NCBI GenBank assembly: GCA_964441265.1
Contig: CAYYKJ010000001.1
Location: 158,302 to 222,301, forward strand
Direction of reading: 5' to 3'
DNA from: JAFGDH01 sp964441265
Lineage (GTDB): Archaea > Aenigmatarchaeota > Aenigmatarchaeia > QMZP01 > QMZT01
Length of the DNA: 64,000 nt
Shown here: piece by piece, positions 1 through 9,034 of the stretch
How the letters are laid out: every line of letters starts with the position of its first letter
How positions within the stretch are numbered: the first letter of the stretch is position 1
The notes under the pieces: generated by a model
What the model saw: the letters and a program-made list of their open reading frames with translations, nothing else
The model's database searches: none
Told to the model about the DNA's origin: nothing
Position numbers and translations under genes: made by a program

Positions 1-870
1 GACAACTACAGGGGAAAGAAGGGAATGGTAATAGTGACTACCGACCGCATATCCGCCTTTGACCGTGTCCTGGGAACCATTCCCTTCAAAGGACAGGTTC
101 TCAACCAGCTAGCTTCCTTCTGGTTCGACCAGACAAAGGATATAGTCAGCAATCACGTCACAGACGTCCCGGACCCGAACGTGATGATGGTCAGGGAATG
201 CAAGAGCATTCCGATAGAAATGGTCGTCAGGGGATACATAACGGGGGTCACCAAGACCTCTGCGTGGTACAACTATTCCAAAGGCGTGAGAAACTTCTGC
301 GGAAACGTGCTCCCGGAGGGACTGAAGAAAGATCAGAAATTCAAGAAGCCGATAATAACCCCTTCAACGAAACTCGACAAGCACGACCGCTCGCTCTCCG
401 GGGAGGATATCATAAAGGAGGGTCTGGTGGATGCGGAACTGTTCGACAGGCTCGCCGAGATCTCTCTTAAGCTTTTCGACCGGGGGACGAAAATCGCCGC
501 CCGGCAGGGACTGATACTCGCAGACACAAAATACGAGTTCGGACTCCTGGGCGGGAAAATAGTGCTGATAGACGAAATCCACACGCCGGATTCATCGAGG
601 TTCTGGTTCGCCGACACGTACGAAAAATTATTCTCAGAGGGGAAGGAACAGAGGAAGCTTGACAAGGAGTACGTCCGCACCTGGCTGGCGGAAAGGGGGT
701 TCCTAGGTGAAGGGAAAATTCCGGAAATACCGGACAGTATAAAGACCGAGGCCGCGAAGAGGTACATCCAGGCATATGAACTGATAACAGGGAAGAATTT
801 TGAAGCGGTGCCGGGAAACCCGGAGGAAAGGATAAAGAGAAACCTGAAGGAAAGGGGAGTTCTTGCGTAA
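1..870 (+). CDS. purC: SAICAR synthetase (phosphoribosylaminoimidazole-succinocarboxamide synthase), 5' end cut by window
   Basis: Catalyses the ATP-dependent joining of aspartate to CAIR in de novo purine synthesis, in the cytoplasm. The reading frame is open from base 1: the codons before the first ATG (base 25) read DNYRGKKG, the expected run-up to the conserved MVIVTTDRISAFDRVLG segment, so the true start lies outside the window. Family hallmarks follow: VRGYITG, the KLDKHDR substrate loop and LADTKYEFG. The C-terminus looks complete (GNPEERIKRNLKERGVLA). It is the first visible gene of a purC-purB-purM run; purB begins one base after its stop, so the genes are probably co-transcribed. 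Confidence 0.95.
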   Translation, partial: DNYRGKKGMVIVTTDRISAFDRVLGTIPFKGQVLNQLASFWFDQTKDIVSNHVTDVPDPNVMMVRECKSIPIEMVVRGYITGVTKTSAWYNYSKGVRNFCGNVLPEGLKKDQKFKKPIITPSTKLDKHDRSLSGEDIIKEGLVDAELFDRLAEISLKLFDRGTKIAARQGLILADTKYEFGLLGGKIVLIDEIHTPDSSRFWFADTYEKLFSEGKEQRKLDKEYVRTWLAERGFLGEGKIPEIPDSIKTEAAKRYIQAYELITGKNFEAVPGNPEERIKRNLKERGVLA

Positions 871-871
871 A

Positions 872-2212
872 ATGGCTATCCATCCAATAGAATACAGATA
901 CTACTCGGAGGAGATGAGGAGGATATTCGAAGAGGAGGCGAAGCTCCAGACTTTACTTGAAGTGGAAGCGGCCCTTGCCAGGGCACATGCGAAGCTCGGC
1001 AACATTCCGGAGGAAGCCGCCGAGGAAATTTCCAAGAAAGCGGCCACGGAGTACGTGAAGGTCGGAAGGGTCAAGGAGATAGACAAGGAGATACACCATG
1101 ACCTGATGGCGATGGTGAAGGCACTCACGGAGCAGTGCGGGGATGCCGGGAAATACGTCCACTACGGGGCGACTTCCTTCGACATACAGGACACCGCCCT
1201 CGCCCTCCAGCTGATGGATGCGATAAAGATCATCGAACAGGACATCAAAGAACTGAAGAAAACCCTCCGCCGACTCACGAAGGAAAACCGGAAGGTAGTG
1301 TGCATAGGGAGAACCCACGGACAGCATGCAGTCCCGACGACTTACGGGCTGAAATTCGCCAACTGGCTGTGTGAGATAGAGAGGAACATCGAAAGGCTGA
1401 AACAAACAAAGGACAGGATGCTGGTGGGAAAGATGACAGGCGCCGTCGGAACCCAGGCGACCTTCGGGGAGAAGGCGCGTGAACTACAGAGAATCGTCAT
1501 GGATGAACTGGGACTGAAACCGGTGATGGTTTCCACTCAGGTGGTGCAGAGAGACAGGCACGCGGAGATGATCATGGTGCTCGCCCTGATCGCGACCTCT
1601 CTGGAGAAAATCGCCAAAGAAATCCGCAACCTTCAGAGGACCGAGATAGGAGAGGTGACGGAGAAGTTCCGGAAGAAGCAGATCGGGAGCTCTACCATGC
1701 CTCACAAAAGGAATCCCATCCGGTCGGAAAACGTGTGCTCCCTGGCGAGGATTATCAGGTCTCAAGTTTCGGTAGCTCTTGAAAATAACCCGCTAGAGCA
1801 CGAAAGGGACCTGACCAATTCCGCGAACGAGCGAATAATATTCCCGGAGAGCTTCATGCTCCTAGACTTCATGCTGAGAAGACTCAACGAGATACTCGAA
1901 AACATAGAACTACATCCCGAGAACATCAAAAGGAACCTCGAACTTACCGGGGGTCTCGTGATGAGCGAGCATTTCATGATAGGAATGGTGAAGAAAGGGA
2001 TAGGAAGGCAGGACGCCCACGAAATAATGCGGAAGTCGGCGATGGAGTCATACAGGACAAAAACCCCGCTGAGGGAGATACTCATGAAAAACCCCGTGAT
2101 AAAAGAAAAATTCAGCCGGAAGGAAATAGACCACTACCTAGACCCGGAGCATTACATAGGAACCGCCGTCGAGCAGGTGGATGACGTGCTGGAGAGGATA
2201 AAGAATGAATGA
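872..2212 (+). CDS. purB: Adenylosuccinate lyase
   Basis: Acts twice in purine synthesis: it removes fumarate from SAICAR and from adenylosuccinate. The 446-residue product has the fumarase/aspartase superfamily signature SSTMPHKRNP near residues 272-281 (mobile catalytic loop with the catalytic serines) and the GRTHGQHAVPTT substrate-binding segment near residue 148. I chose ATG 872 rather than the in-frame TTG at 863 because the TTG lies inside purC; a purine-rich GGGGAG stretch sits upstream. Its last codons overlap the purM start by 8 bases, which supports translational coupling. Confidence 0.95.
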   Translation: MAIHPIEYRYYSEEMRRIFEEEAKLQTLLEVEAALARAHAKLGNIPEEAAEEISKKAATEYVKVGRVKEIDKEIHHDLMAMVKALTEQCGDAGKYVHYGATSFDIQDTALALQLMDAIKIIEQDIKELKKTLRRLTKENRKVVCIGRTHGQHAVPTTYGLKFANWLCEIERNIERLKQTKDRMLVGKMTGAVGTQATFGEKARELQRIVMDELGLKPVMVSTQVVQRDRHAEMIMVLALIATSLEKIAKEIRNLQRTEIGEVTEKFRKKQIGSSTMPHKRNPIRSENVCSLARIIRSQVSVALENNPLEHERDLTNSANERIIFPESFMLLDFMLRRLNEILENIELHPENIKRNLELTGGLVMSEHFMIGMVKKGIGRQDAHEIMRKSAMESYRTKTPLREILMKNPVIKEKFSRKEIDHYLDPEHYIGTAVEQVDDVLERIKNE

Positions 2213-3245
2213 GGAATACACCTACGCCAAGGCGGGCGTGGACGTCTCCGAAGAGAAGAAGACATACAAAAAGATAGGGGAAATCCTTGGTGAGACCCTG
2301 GACCTCCGGAAGGGGAAATTCGGGGAGGTCATTTCAGACATAGGCCATTATGCCGGCCTGGTTGATATCGGCGGCGGAAGGGCTCTCGCTGTCCATTCGG
2401 ACGGCGTGGGGACGAAGATAATGGTCGCCGGTCTCATGGGAAAATTCGACACCATAGGTATCGACTGCATCGCCATGAACGTAAACGATCTCATATGCAT
2501 GGGAGCCGAGCCCGTTCTCATAGTGGATTATCTCGCAATAGAGAAACTTGACCCGAAGGAGATAGAGAGTATCGCCAAAGGTCTCGCCGACGGGGCGAAG
2601 CAGTCATGCGTGGCCGTGGTCGGGGGGGAGACCGCCCTCATGCCGGACATGATAAAGGGCTCAGACCTCTCAGCGATGTCCATGGGCGTCGTCGAAAAGG
2701 ACAATATCCTAACCGGGGAGAAGATATCCCCCGGAGACGTCGTCATAGGGCTGGAAAGCTCCGGAATACATTCCAACGGCCTGACCCTGGCCAGGAAGCT
2801 CCTGCTTTCGGAATACGACGTGAACGACAAGCCTCCGGAACTGAACGGGAAGATGGTCGGCCAGGAACTACTCGAGCCCACGAAGATTTACGTCAGGCCT
2901 GTGATGGAAATGCTCGGCTCATGCGAGATACACGGACTGGCAAACATAACCGGCGGCGCGTTCTCGAAACTGATGAGGCTGGGAGATATCGCCGGGGTCG
3001 GATTCGAACTTGACTCGATGCCTGATCCCCCTCCGGTTTTCGGACTAATGCAGAAACTGGGAAATGTCTCCGACAGGGAGATGCACAGGACATTCAACAT
3101 GGGAGTGGGATTCTGTGTGATATGCGAAGGGAAAGAATATGGAAAGATAGAGGAGATATGCAAAAAACACGGGATCAGGTGCTGGAAGATAGGAAAGGCA
3201 AACGGGGAAAAGAAGGTATTCGTAGGGGATACGGAAGTGGGATGA
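2205..3245 (+). CDS. purM: Phosphoribosylformylglycinamidine cyclo-ligase (AIR synthetase)
   Basis: Closes the imidazole ring of FGAM to AIR using ATP, one step before the purC reaction, so three adjacent genes cover the middle of the purine pathway. The 346-residue product shows the PurM/SelD ATP-binding signature: HSDGVGTK near residue 63, the DCIAMNVND segment near residue 86 and GGETALMPDM near residue 143. The length is normal for the family. It overlaps purB by 8 bases and the next gene by the 4-base ATGA. Confidence 0.95.
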   Translation: MNEEYTYAKAGVDVSEEKKTYKKIGEILGETLDLRKGKFGEVISDIGHYAGLVDIGGGRALAVHSDGVGTKIMVAGLMGKFDTIGIDCIAMNVNDLICMGAEPVLIVDYLAIEKLDPKEIESIAKGLADGAKQSCVAVVGGETALMPDMIKGSDLSAMSMGVVEKDNILTGEKISPGDVVIGLESSGIHSNGLTLARKLLLSEYDVNDKPPELNGKMVGQELLEPTKIYVRPVMEMLGSCEIHGLANITGGAFSKLMRLGDIAGVGFELDSMPDPPPVFGLMQKLGNVSDREMHRTFNMGVGFCVICEGKEYGKIEEICKKHGIRCWKIGKANGEKKVFVGDTEVG

Positions 3246-4054
3246 TGGACAACATGGGAAGATTCATTCTTGGCCTGATAATCGGTGCGGGCATAACCGG
3301 CATAGCAGTGATAATAATAACAGGAACTCCTTCCGCCAGCTCGATAGCTGTGATAGAGATCCGGGGAACGATAACCTCCAGCCCTTCGCTTCTGACGGAA
3401 ACCACCTCACCCGAAAACCTATATTCCATGATACAGAAGGTTGAGGAAAGCCCCTATTACAGGGCGGCCCTTTTCAGGATCAATTCCCCGGGTGGATCGG
3501 TGGTCTCCTCCAGGGAGATGGCCGGATACGTCAGGGACATGGAAAAACCGACGGTATGCTGGCTGTCGGATGTTGCCGCTTCCGGGGCTTACTGGGTCGC
3601 CTCTTCATGCGACGTCATAATGGCTGACCCGCTCAGCATGACCGGATCCATAGGGGCGACTGCCTCTTACCTGGAATTCTCCGGGTTGTTCGACAAATAC
3701 GGAGTGACTTACGAGAACATAACTTCCGGCGAAAACAAGGACATGGGCTCGCCCTTCCGCAACATGACGCAGGAAGAGCGGGAGAAGATGGAATACATAG
3801 TTGACGAGACCTTCAGATACTTTCTGGAAGAGGTCGCGGAGAACAGGAACCTCACCGAAACCCAGATAGAGCAGGTAAGTTCCGGGGAAATATTTCTGGG
3901 GAAAGACGCGGTAGGCCCGGGCCTGGTCGACCGCCTGGGCGGGTTCAGGGACGCAAAGGAGCTTTCCAAAGAACTGGCGGACCTGGAATACGCGGATTTC
4001 GTGACACTGAAGAAGAAGGGAATGGGAATATTCGATATTCTGGGCATGCTTTAG
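3242..4054 (+). CDS. sppA: Signal peptide peptidase SppA-like serine protease (S49 family)
   Basis: Membrane-bound protease that degrades cleaved signal peptides or membrane peptides. I start it at ATG 3242, which overlaps the purM stop (ATGA), giving 270 residues. Residues 8-27 are a single hydrophobic segment (FILGLIIGAG...). The catalytic serine is probably Ser114 in DVAASGAYW and the general-base lysine Lys166 in GENKD. Their 52-residue spacing equals that of the characterised Thermococcus SppA dyad (Ser162/Lys214, from memory). The crotonase-like INSPGGSV turn precedes the serine. It is the last gene of the pur run, but that position need not mean functional linkage. Confidence 0.9.
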   Translation: MMDNMGRFILGLIIGAGITGIAVIIITGTPSASSIAVIEIRGTITSSPSLLTETTSPENLYSMIQKVEESPYYRAALFRINSPGGSVVSSREMAGYVRDMEKPTVCWLSDVAASGAYWVASSCDVIMADPLSMTGSIGATASYLEFSGLFDKYGVTYENITSGENKDMGSPFRNMTQEEREKMEYIVDETFRYFLEEVAENRNLTETQIEQVSSGEIFLGKDAVGPGLVDRLGGFRDAKELSKELADLEYADFVTLKKKGMGIFDILGML

Positions 4055-4076
4055 AGCTTTCACTCCACCGGGATTT

Positions 4077-4691
4077 TCATTGGATTTCAACACCCGCCTC
4101 TATGAGTTCCCTTTCAAGACCCTCTATGTCATTCTTTTCCTCGTCGAAGTAGATGGTGTGAAATCCCATCTCCCTCGGAACGCCGAGTTTTTCCCTGTTG
4201 TTGTCTATGAAAACGCATTCATCCGCCCTGCATCCGAATTCCTCCGTGGCCCTTTCGAATATCCTCCTGTCAGGCTTCAAAGACTTGAACATGAAGGAAA
4301 TGAAAAGTCCGTCGAATTTTCTTTCGAGCTGCATGTCCCTCGAATTCTGCTCGAATCTTTCCCTGGGATTGTTTGAAATTATGCCTATCTTGTACTTCTC
4401 CCTCAGCTCCTGGGAAAGGTTGAAAACCGGCCAGTTGACGTTTATTTTGGTGAATGCATCGTCAAGCAGGCCTATGTCGAGCTTTTTCCCGAGCCTGTTG
4501 CAGAAGTGGACCCAGAATTCCTCCTTGGAGATGGTCCCCCTGTTGTATTCCTGCTTCTTGTAATTGTAGGCATCGATCAGCTCCCTGAAGGGGATACCGG
4601 TGAGTTCTGCCAAGTTGTTGCAGACGTTTATGGAGCCCTTCTTGTCCTTGGTCAGCACCCCGTCGAAATCGAAGAATATAGCTTTGATCAT
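4077..4691 (-). CDS. HAD-superfamily phosphohydrolase
   Basis: Probable small-molecule phosphatase. Motif I is FFDFDGVLT (nucleophile Asp8, acid Asp10), motif II is the Ser/Asn in IGIISNNPRERF, motif III is the lysine of FKSLKPDRRIF, and motif IV is CVFIDNN. The helical cap (residues 20-90) places it in the subclass I epoxide-hydrolase-like/beta-phosphoglucomutase-like group. The 204-residue length is normal. The substrate cannot be read from the sequence. It lies tail-to-tail with sppA and just 4 bases downstream of the GluRS gene on the same strand, so it probably shares its transcript. Confidence 0.85.
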   Translation of the reverse strand: MIKAIFFDFDGVLTKDKKGSINVCNNLAELTGIPFRELIDAYNYKKQEYNRGTISKEEFWVHFCNRLGKKLDIGLLDDAFTKINVNWPVFNLSQELREKYKIGIISNNPRERFEQNSRDMQLERKFDGLFISFMFKSLKPDRRIFERATEEFGCRADECVFIDNNREKLGVPREMGFHTIYFDEEKNDIEGLERELIEAGVEIQ

Positions 4692-4695
4692 GAAA

Positions 4696-6360
4696 TCACT
4701 TATGTGCGAAATAGATGACCATACCTTCCATTGATTTCCGGTCCACCCTTCCGAAACCTATCCTCTCCATCTGTATGATGTCCCCCTCCTTTAGGTTAGA
4801 CATCTCGCGCTCCCCGATGCCCTCTGCGCTTCCTTCCTTCCGGACTATCCTGACTTTAACGTTGGGACGGGATACCCACTGTATTTTGGGCATGTCCCTC
4901 ACGATGTCGTCCCCGAAGTATCTGCATTTCTTCCCCATGCTGACGTTGAAAAGCCCTTTGAGCCTGAATATTTTGTTTTTGAGTTTCTCCCTGTCTTCCG
5001 AGGAGATGAATATCCACTTGTTGTCCACCATAATCTTCTTCTTTCCCTTTTCGGGGAATTCCGGATGGAGCGGCTCGAATATCTCGCGCTTCTCCGGAGC
5101 ATTGGCCACGGTCAGCTTGACGGGATCTATCACCACCATGTACCTGTCCGCTTCCGGATCGATTATCCTGCGGTTGATGGTTTCCAGTTTCTCCCAGTCC
5201 AGCGTGACGTCCGACTTTGTGAGGCTCAGTTCCTTTCCGTACTGCCTGAGCGCCTCCGGACGGAACCCTCTCCTGAGCATGGCGCGGACCGTGGGAAGCT
5301 TTGGGTCGTCCCACCCCGAGACCTTTCCCTCCTTTATCCATTCCTTCATGTCCCTCGTATGGATCTTCTCCCCGGGATAGCGGATCATGCCGAAATTCAC
5401 GACCGTGGGCGGCTTCCATCCGAAGAATTCCCCTATATCCCTCTGCACTGCGGTGTTGTGCTCGTGCTCCTTGCCCCTGAAGATGTGGGTGACTCCGAGC
5501 AGATGATCGTCTATTACACATGAAAGATTATAGAGCGGCCACACCGAATACTTCTCCCCCTTGAGCGGGTGGGGGGATTTGCTCACCCTCAGCAGGGGCG
5601 GGTCCCTGAGAGCCGGATTGGGGCAGCACATATCCGTCTTCAGGCGAAGGACAGCCTCTCCTTCGCTGTATTTTCCTTCCAGCATATTCCTCCAGAGATC
5701 CCCGTTCTCCCCGCTGCTCTTGTTACGGCAGGGGCATTCCTCCTGCCTTTTCTTGTGATCCCTGAAGTGGTCCGCTGGACACAGGCACACATAGGCCTTC
5801 TCCTTCTCCACCATTTTACCGGCATGCTCGTAATAGGTTTCGATCCGGTCGGACTGCAGAACCATCTCATCGAAACTGATACCGGTATTTTCAAGGTCCT
5901 CCTTTATCATACCGTAAAAATCCTTTCCTATCTTGCTGGGGTCGGTGTCCTCTATCCTGAGTATGAATTTCCCTCCGTACTTCTTGGCATAAGCATAGCT
6001 CAGCATGGTGGCCCGCAGGAACTGACCCATGTTCAGGGGTCCCGTCGGCGAGGGAGCGAACCTGGTCACCACTTTCCCTTCCTCCGCATGGGGCAGGGGC
6101 GGCAGCTCCTCCTGTTCCTTCTTTTCCTTTGTGAGCATGTCCGGATCGAGCTTTTCCAGCTCCTTCCTCTGCTGATCCGGGGACAGGAGGTTGATTTGTT
6201 TGACCGTCTTCTCAATCTCCTTCTTCAGGTCCAGGACATTGCCCCTGAGACTGGGATCCTCGGAAAGTATCTTCCCGAGAACGGCCCCGGGATTCGCCTT
6301 CCCCTTGTAGAACACGGCATTCTGGAGGGCGTACTTCAAAATGAGCTCGTCTTTCTTCAT
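4696..6360 (-). CDS. gltX: Archaeal-type glutamyl-tRNA synthetase with divergent active-site motifs
   Basis: Charges tRNA-Glu (and, in archaea without GlnRS, tRNA-Gln for later amidation). The order fits the archaeal/eukaryotic class Ib type: an N-terminal helical extension (residues 1-95), a Rossmann catalytic core from RFAPSPTGP, a cysteine-rich insertion (CLCPADH...ECPCR, probable zinc site near residues 192-211), LRIEDTDP, SGWDDPKLPT, and a C-terminal beta-barrel anticodon domain. Two catalytic motifs are unusual: the HIGH box reads NMGQ (residues 110-113, both histidines lost), and the KMSKS-equivalent loop reads IHTRDMK where relatives have LSTSK-like sequence. The length of 554 is normal and the gene is intact. 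It may be the sole GluRS or a second, specialised copy. Confidence 0.88.
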   Translation of the reverse strand: MKKDELILKYALQNAVFYKGKANPGAVLGKILSEDPSLRGNVLDLKKEIEKTVKQINLLSPDQQRKELEKLDPDMLTKEKKEQEELPPLPHAEEGKVVTRFAPSPTGPLNMGQFLRATMLSYAYAKKYGGKFILRIEDTDPSKIGKDFYGMIKEDLENTGISFDEMVLQSDRIETYYEHAGKMVEKEKAYVCLCPADHFRDHKKRQEECPCRNKSSGENGDLWRNMLEGKYSEGEAVLRLKTDMCCPNPALRDPPLLRVSKSPHPLKGEKYSVWPLYNLSCVIDDHLLGVTHIFRGKEHEHNTAVQRDIGEFFGWKPPTVVNFGMIRYPGEKIHTRDMKEWIKEGKVSGWDDPKLPTVRAMLRRGFRPEALRQYGKELSLTKSDVTLDWEKLETINRRIIDPEADRYMVVIDPVKLTVANAPEKREIFEPLHPEFPEKGKKKIMVDNKWIFISSEDREKLKNKIFRLKGLFNVSMGKKCRYFGDDIVRDMPKIQWVSRPNVKVRIVRKEGSAEGIGEREMSNLKEGDIIQMERIGFGRVDRKSMEGMVIYFAHK

Positions 6361-6409
6361 AACATTCGTTTGTTTTCATATCTTAAAAATTATTAATACG
6401 GAAAACAAA

Positions 6410-7219
6410 ATGAATAAAATGAGGATAACCTTTCTCGGGACGGCCGGCGGAAGAATCGCCATGATGACCCAGATAAGGGGCACCGGAGGCTTCGTGATAG
6501 AGATGGACGGGGAGATGATACACGTCGACCCGGGTCCCGGCACGCTGGTGAGGGCCAAACAGCACCACGTCAACCTCCAGAAGCTGACCGGAATCGTGAT
6601 CTCACACGCACATCCGGATCACTGCACGGACGCAGAGGTCGTGATAGAGAGCATGACCAAGGGTACGAGGAAGAGGGGCGGGACCGTGATTGGAGGGAAA
6701 TTTCTGGCGGAGGGGAACGAAAAACACAAGAGGGCCATTTCCCCTTTCCATGCGGAACTCCCGGACAAAATCAGCATTCTGAAAGCGGGAGAATCGGCTA
6801 GCATAGGCAAGATAAAAGTGACGGCGATCCCGACAATGCACGGGGAGGAAGACTGCTTCGGGTTCGTTTTCGAGGGCTCGAAGAAGATCGGATATACCAG
6901 CGACGGGGAATATTTCGAGGGCCAGGAGGATCACTTCAGGGGATGCGACTGCCTCATAGTGAACGTTCTCCGCCCCAGGGGCAAGAGCTGGCCCCATCAC
7001 ATGGACATCCTCCAGGCCAAAAAGCTGATTGGGCTCTCGAAACCCGGGCTCGCAATCCTGACGGCTTTCGGCATGTACATGATAAGGGGCAACCCCCACG
7101 AAGAGGCGAAATGGACAGAAAAAGAGACCGGCGTGAAAACGGTCGCGGCCAGGGACGGACAAGTGATAGAGCTTGACAACAAAGGGGATGAAAAAAGCCT
7201 GAGAAAACGGGCGAAATGA
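6410..7219 (+). CDS. Metallo-beta-lactamase-fold hydrolase
   Basis: Zinc-dependent hydrolase of the RNase Z/phosphodiesterase-like branch. The HxHxDH motif is SHAHPDH (His66, His68, Asp70, His71); later metal ligands are likely in TMHGEE and TSDGEYF. It lacks the arm expected for a bona fide tRNase Z, so the substrate is open. ATG 6410 (MNKMRITFLG) is preferred over upstream starts inside the divergent gltX; an AT-rich CTTAAAAATTATTAA stretch about 25 bases upstream suggests a leaderless transcript. The gltX start is 50 bases away on the other strand, so the two share a promoter region. Confidence 0.85.
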   Translation: MNKMRITFLGTAGGRIAMMTQIRGTGGFVIEMDGEMIHVDPGPGTLVRAKQHHVNLQKLTGIVISHAHPDHCTDAEVVIESMTKGTRKRGGTVIGGKFLAEGNEKHKRAISPFHAELPDKISILKAGESASIGKIKVTAIPTMHGEEDCFGFVFEGSKKIGYTSDGEYFEGQEDHFRGCDCLIVNVLRPRGKSWPHHMDILQAKKLIGLSKPGLAILTAFGMYMIRGNPHEEAKWTEKETGVKTVAARDGQVIELDNKGDEKSLRKRAK

Positions 7220-7220
7220 A

Positions 7221-7949
7221 CTAGACGTTTCCCTTGCTGTCGGTTCTCTGAAGATATATTCTTTCCTTCCCTGTCATCTCCGCTTCCTGCTTGATCCTGA
7301 CGAGTCTGTCGGAGGGTACGAAGTCCTTTACAAGGGAGCTCCCGTCTATCCAGGCATGCTTCCCTATGAGCGCCCCGGGGGAAGTCGTGCAGTTGGCCCC
7401 GAGCCTTGAGAAATCCCCGAGGACGCAGCCGAACTTCTCCATCTCCGTGGAGACCTTCCTGTCCTCCACCCTGACCGTGATTATGCCCTGGTCGAATCTC
7501 CTGTTGCCGGTGACCGTGCCCGAGCCCAGCCTAGCGCCCCGGCCGATGATGGAATCCCCCACGAAAACGTTGGACGCGATCTTCGCCTCGTTGAATATTA
7601 TGGAATTCTTGATCTCTGAACCGTGGCCCACAACTACCCTGTTTCCGACGACCGTCCCGGGCCTTATCATGCTGCCCGGTCGGATCTCGCACCCCTCGCC
7701 TATCTCCACGGGCCCCTGTATAACGGCATAAGGATGGATCACGGTGTTCTTGCCTATCTTCACGTTTCCGGACATTATCACGCTTGGGTGTATGTTACCC
7801 CGCAGCTCCCTCTCGTATTTCACTATCTTCTCCTTTCTCTCAAGGGCCTCCCAGGGGTAGCGTATGTTGTCGAACGCCCCCCTGCAGGGGCATGACGTGA
7901 TATCCTCGAAATAATAGCTCGAAGTGAGCTCCTTCTTTAATTCGTCCAT
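7221..7949 (-). CDS. Left-handed beta-helix acyltransferase-like protein (GlmU C-terminal-type)
   Basis: Hexapeptide-repeat protein, probably acting with the upstream nucleotidyltransferase on an amino-sugar nucleotide. Hexapeptides run from about residue 55 to 200 (IHPSVIMSGNVKIG, VIHPYAVIQGPVEIG, CEIRPGSMIRPGTVVG, ALIGKHAWIDGSS). The N-terminal 50 residues (CPCRGAFDNIRYPWEAL) match the linker region seen in archaeal GlmU-type proteins. ATG 7949 is chosen over the GTG 12 bases upstream. It follows the nucleotidyltransferase gene by 48 bases on the same strand. N-acetyltransferase activity is an inference. Confidence 0.75.
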   Translation of the reverse strand: MDELKKELTSSYYFEDITSCPCRGAFDNIRYPWEALERKEKIVKYERELRGNIHPSVIMSGNVKIGKNTVIHPYAVIQGPVEIGEGCEIRPGSMIRPGTVVGNRVVVGHGSEIKNSIIFNEAKIASNVFVGDSIIGRGARLGSGTVTGNRRFDQGIITVRVEDRKVSTEMEKFGCVLGDFSRLGANCTTSPGALIGKHAWIDGSSLVKDFVPSDRLVRIKQEAEMTGKERIYLQRTDSKGNV

Positions 7950-7997
7950 ATCCTGAATCACCTTGACGACTCGTATTGTTTGCTCAAGTCGTCATAA

Positions 7998-8690
7998 CTA
8001 TTTCTTAGACAGAAAATCATTTATTCTTTTTATGTCCCCCGGGCACCCGAAGTCCAGAAAGCCGCGCCCCCTGACGACCTTAACTTTTCCCTCCTTGGCC
8101 AGGGTCATCACCGCGTCCGTGAGTTCGATCTCCCCCCTGGGAGACTTGGGGAGGTTTTCGAGTATGAAGAAGACCTCGGATGTCAGCCTGTACAGACCCG
8201 AGTTTATCAGGTTGGAAGGGGGATTATCTGGCTTTTCGACGATCTCGTGGAGAAAGCCATCCCTTTCTATAATCACACCGTACTTCTCCGGATTCTTTGA
8301 AGGGGAAGCAACCATGCAGCAGTATCCGTCATCCTTCCGGATTTCCTTCATGTCCTGACGGGCAAAAAGGCTGTCACCGTTAGCGACCGCGAAACTTCCT
8401 TTTCCGAGGAAATTCCTCGACGCGAGCACGGCATGACCCGTCCCCAGGGGCTTCTTCTGGTCGATGACTGCACCCTTGAATCCCCTCTTGCCGAGGAAAT
8501 TCCTGACCATTTCCCCCTTATAGCTCACTACTATCCCGGTGTCCTTCTCTTTGAAACCGGCCTTTTTGAGCCCGTCCAGTAAATGCCAGAGGAAGGGCTT
8601 TCCCGCCACCTCTATGAGCTGCTTGGGCCTCTCCTTCGTGAGGGGAAGCATACGGGTCCCCTTCCCCGCCGCGAGAACGATGCACTTCAT
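7998..8690 (-). CDS. Sugar-phosphate nucleotidyltransferase (GlmU N-terminal / RmlA-like)
   Basis: Transfers a nucleotide to a sugar 1-phosphate, probably making UDP-GlcNAc or dTDP/UDP-glucose. The N-terminal signature LAAGKGTRMLPLTKERPKQ, the catalytic ANGDSLF segment (metal-binding Asp) and IVEKPDNPPSNLINSGLY are all present. The product stops at 230 residues, just after the Rossmann core, and the beta-helix half that is fused in GlmU is encoded by the next gene. The pair therefore looks like a split GlmU or mannose/glucose-1-phosphate guanylyltransferase system. The AT-rich region after the start (8691-8729) separates it from the 96-residue gene upstream. Confidence 0.85.
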   Translation of the reverse strand: MKCIVLAAGKGTRMLPLTKERPKQLIEVAGKPFLWHLLDGLKKAGFKEKDTGIVVSYKGEMVRNFLGKRGFKGAVIDQKKPLGTGHAVLASRNFLGKGSFAVANGDSLFARQDMKEIRKDDGYCCMVASPSKNPEKYGVIIERDGFLHEIVEKPDNPPSNLINSGLYRLTSEVFFILENLPKSPRGEIELTDAVMTLAKEGKVKVVRGRGFLDFGCPGDIKRINDFLSKK

Positions 8691-8729
8691 GCTTGAGAAT
8701 TTATCATAAGGATTATAAAAGAATCCGGA

Positions 8730-9020
8730 TCAATCAAAAATCTCGGAGCAATAATACCAGTCCATCTTTGCCTTTTCAAGAGTGATGTTCTTGTCGCTCC
8801 TGATCCATCCTTCCAGTTGTTTGCCGCCGTTCTCGCTGACCTCACGGACATCCGGGAACCGGACCCTGCCCCCTCTGCGGATATCCCTCACCTTGGGTAC
8901 CCTTTTGTAGGTGTCGAGAACACTTCCTATGTCCTCCCGGTAGATATAGAGCTGCTTGTCCTCATACCCCGGGAAGTCGGAAGATTTCCTCCTGGCGATC
9001 ACCCTGAACCACTTTCTCAT
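8730..9020 (-). CDS. Unknown basic protein, 96 residues
   Basis: I do not recognise this gene. The product is small, basic and aromatic-rich (MRKWFRVIARRKSSDFPG at the N-terminus, MDWYYCSEIFD at the C-terminus), without signal peptide or membrane segment. Codon use resembles the neighbours, so it is probably real. It starts 15 bases downstream of the truncated presenilin copy; before the event that duplicated that 3' end, it was probably the gene directly downstream of the presenilin-like protease. Confidence 0.6.
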   Translation of the reverse strand: MRKWFRVIARRKSSDFPGYEDKQLYIYREDIGSVLDTYKRVPKVRDIRRGGRVRFPDVREVSENGGKQLEGWIRSDKNITLEKAKMDWYYCSEIFD

Positions 9021-9034
9021 GATTAATACTCAAA

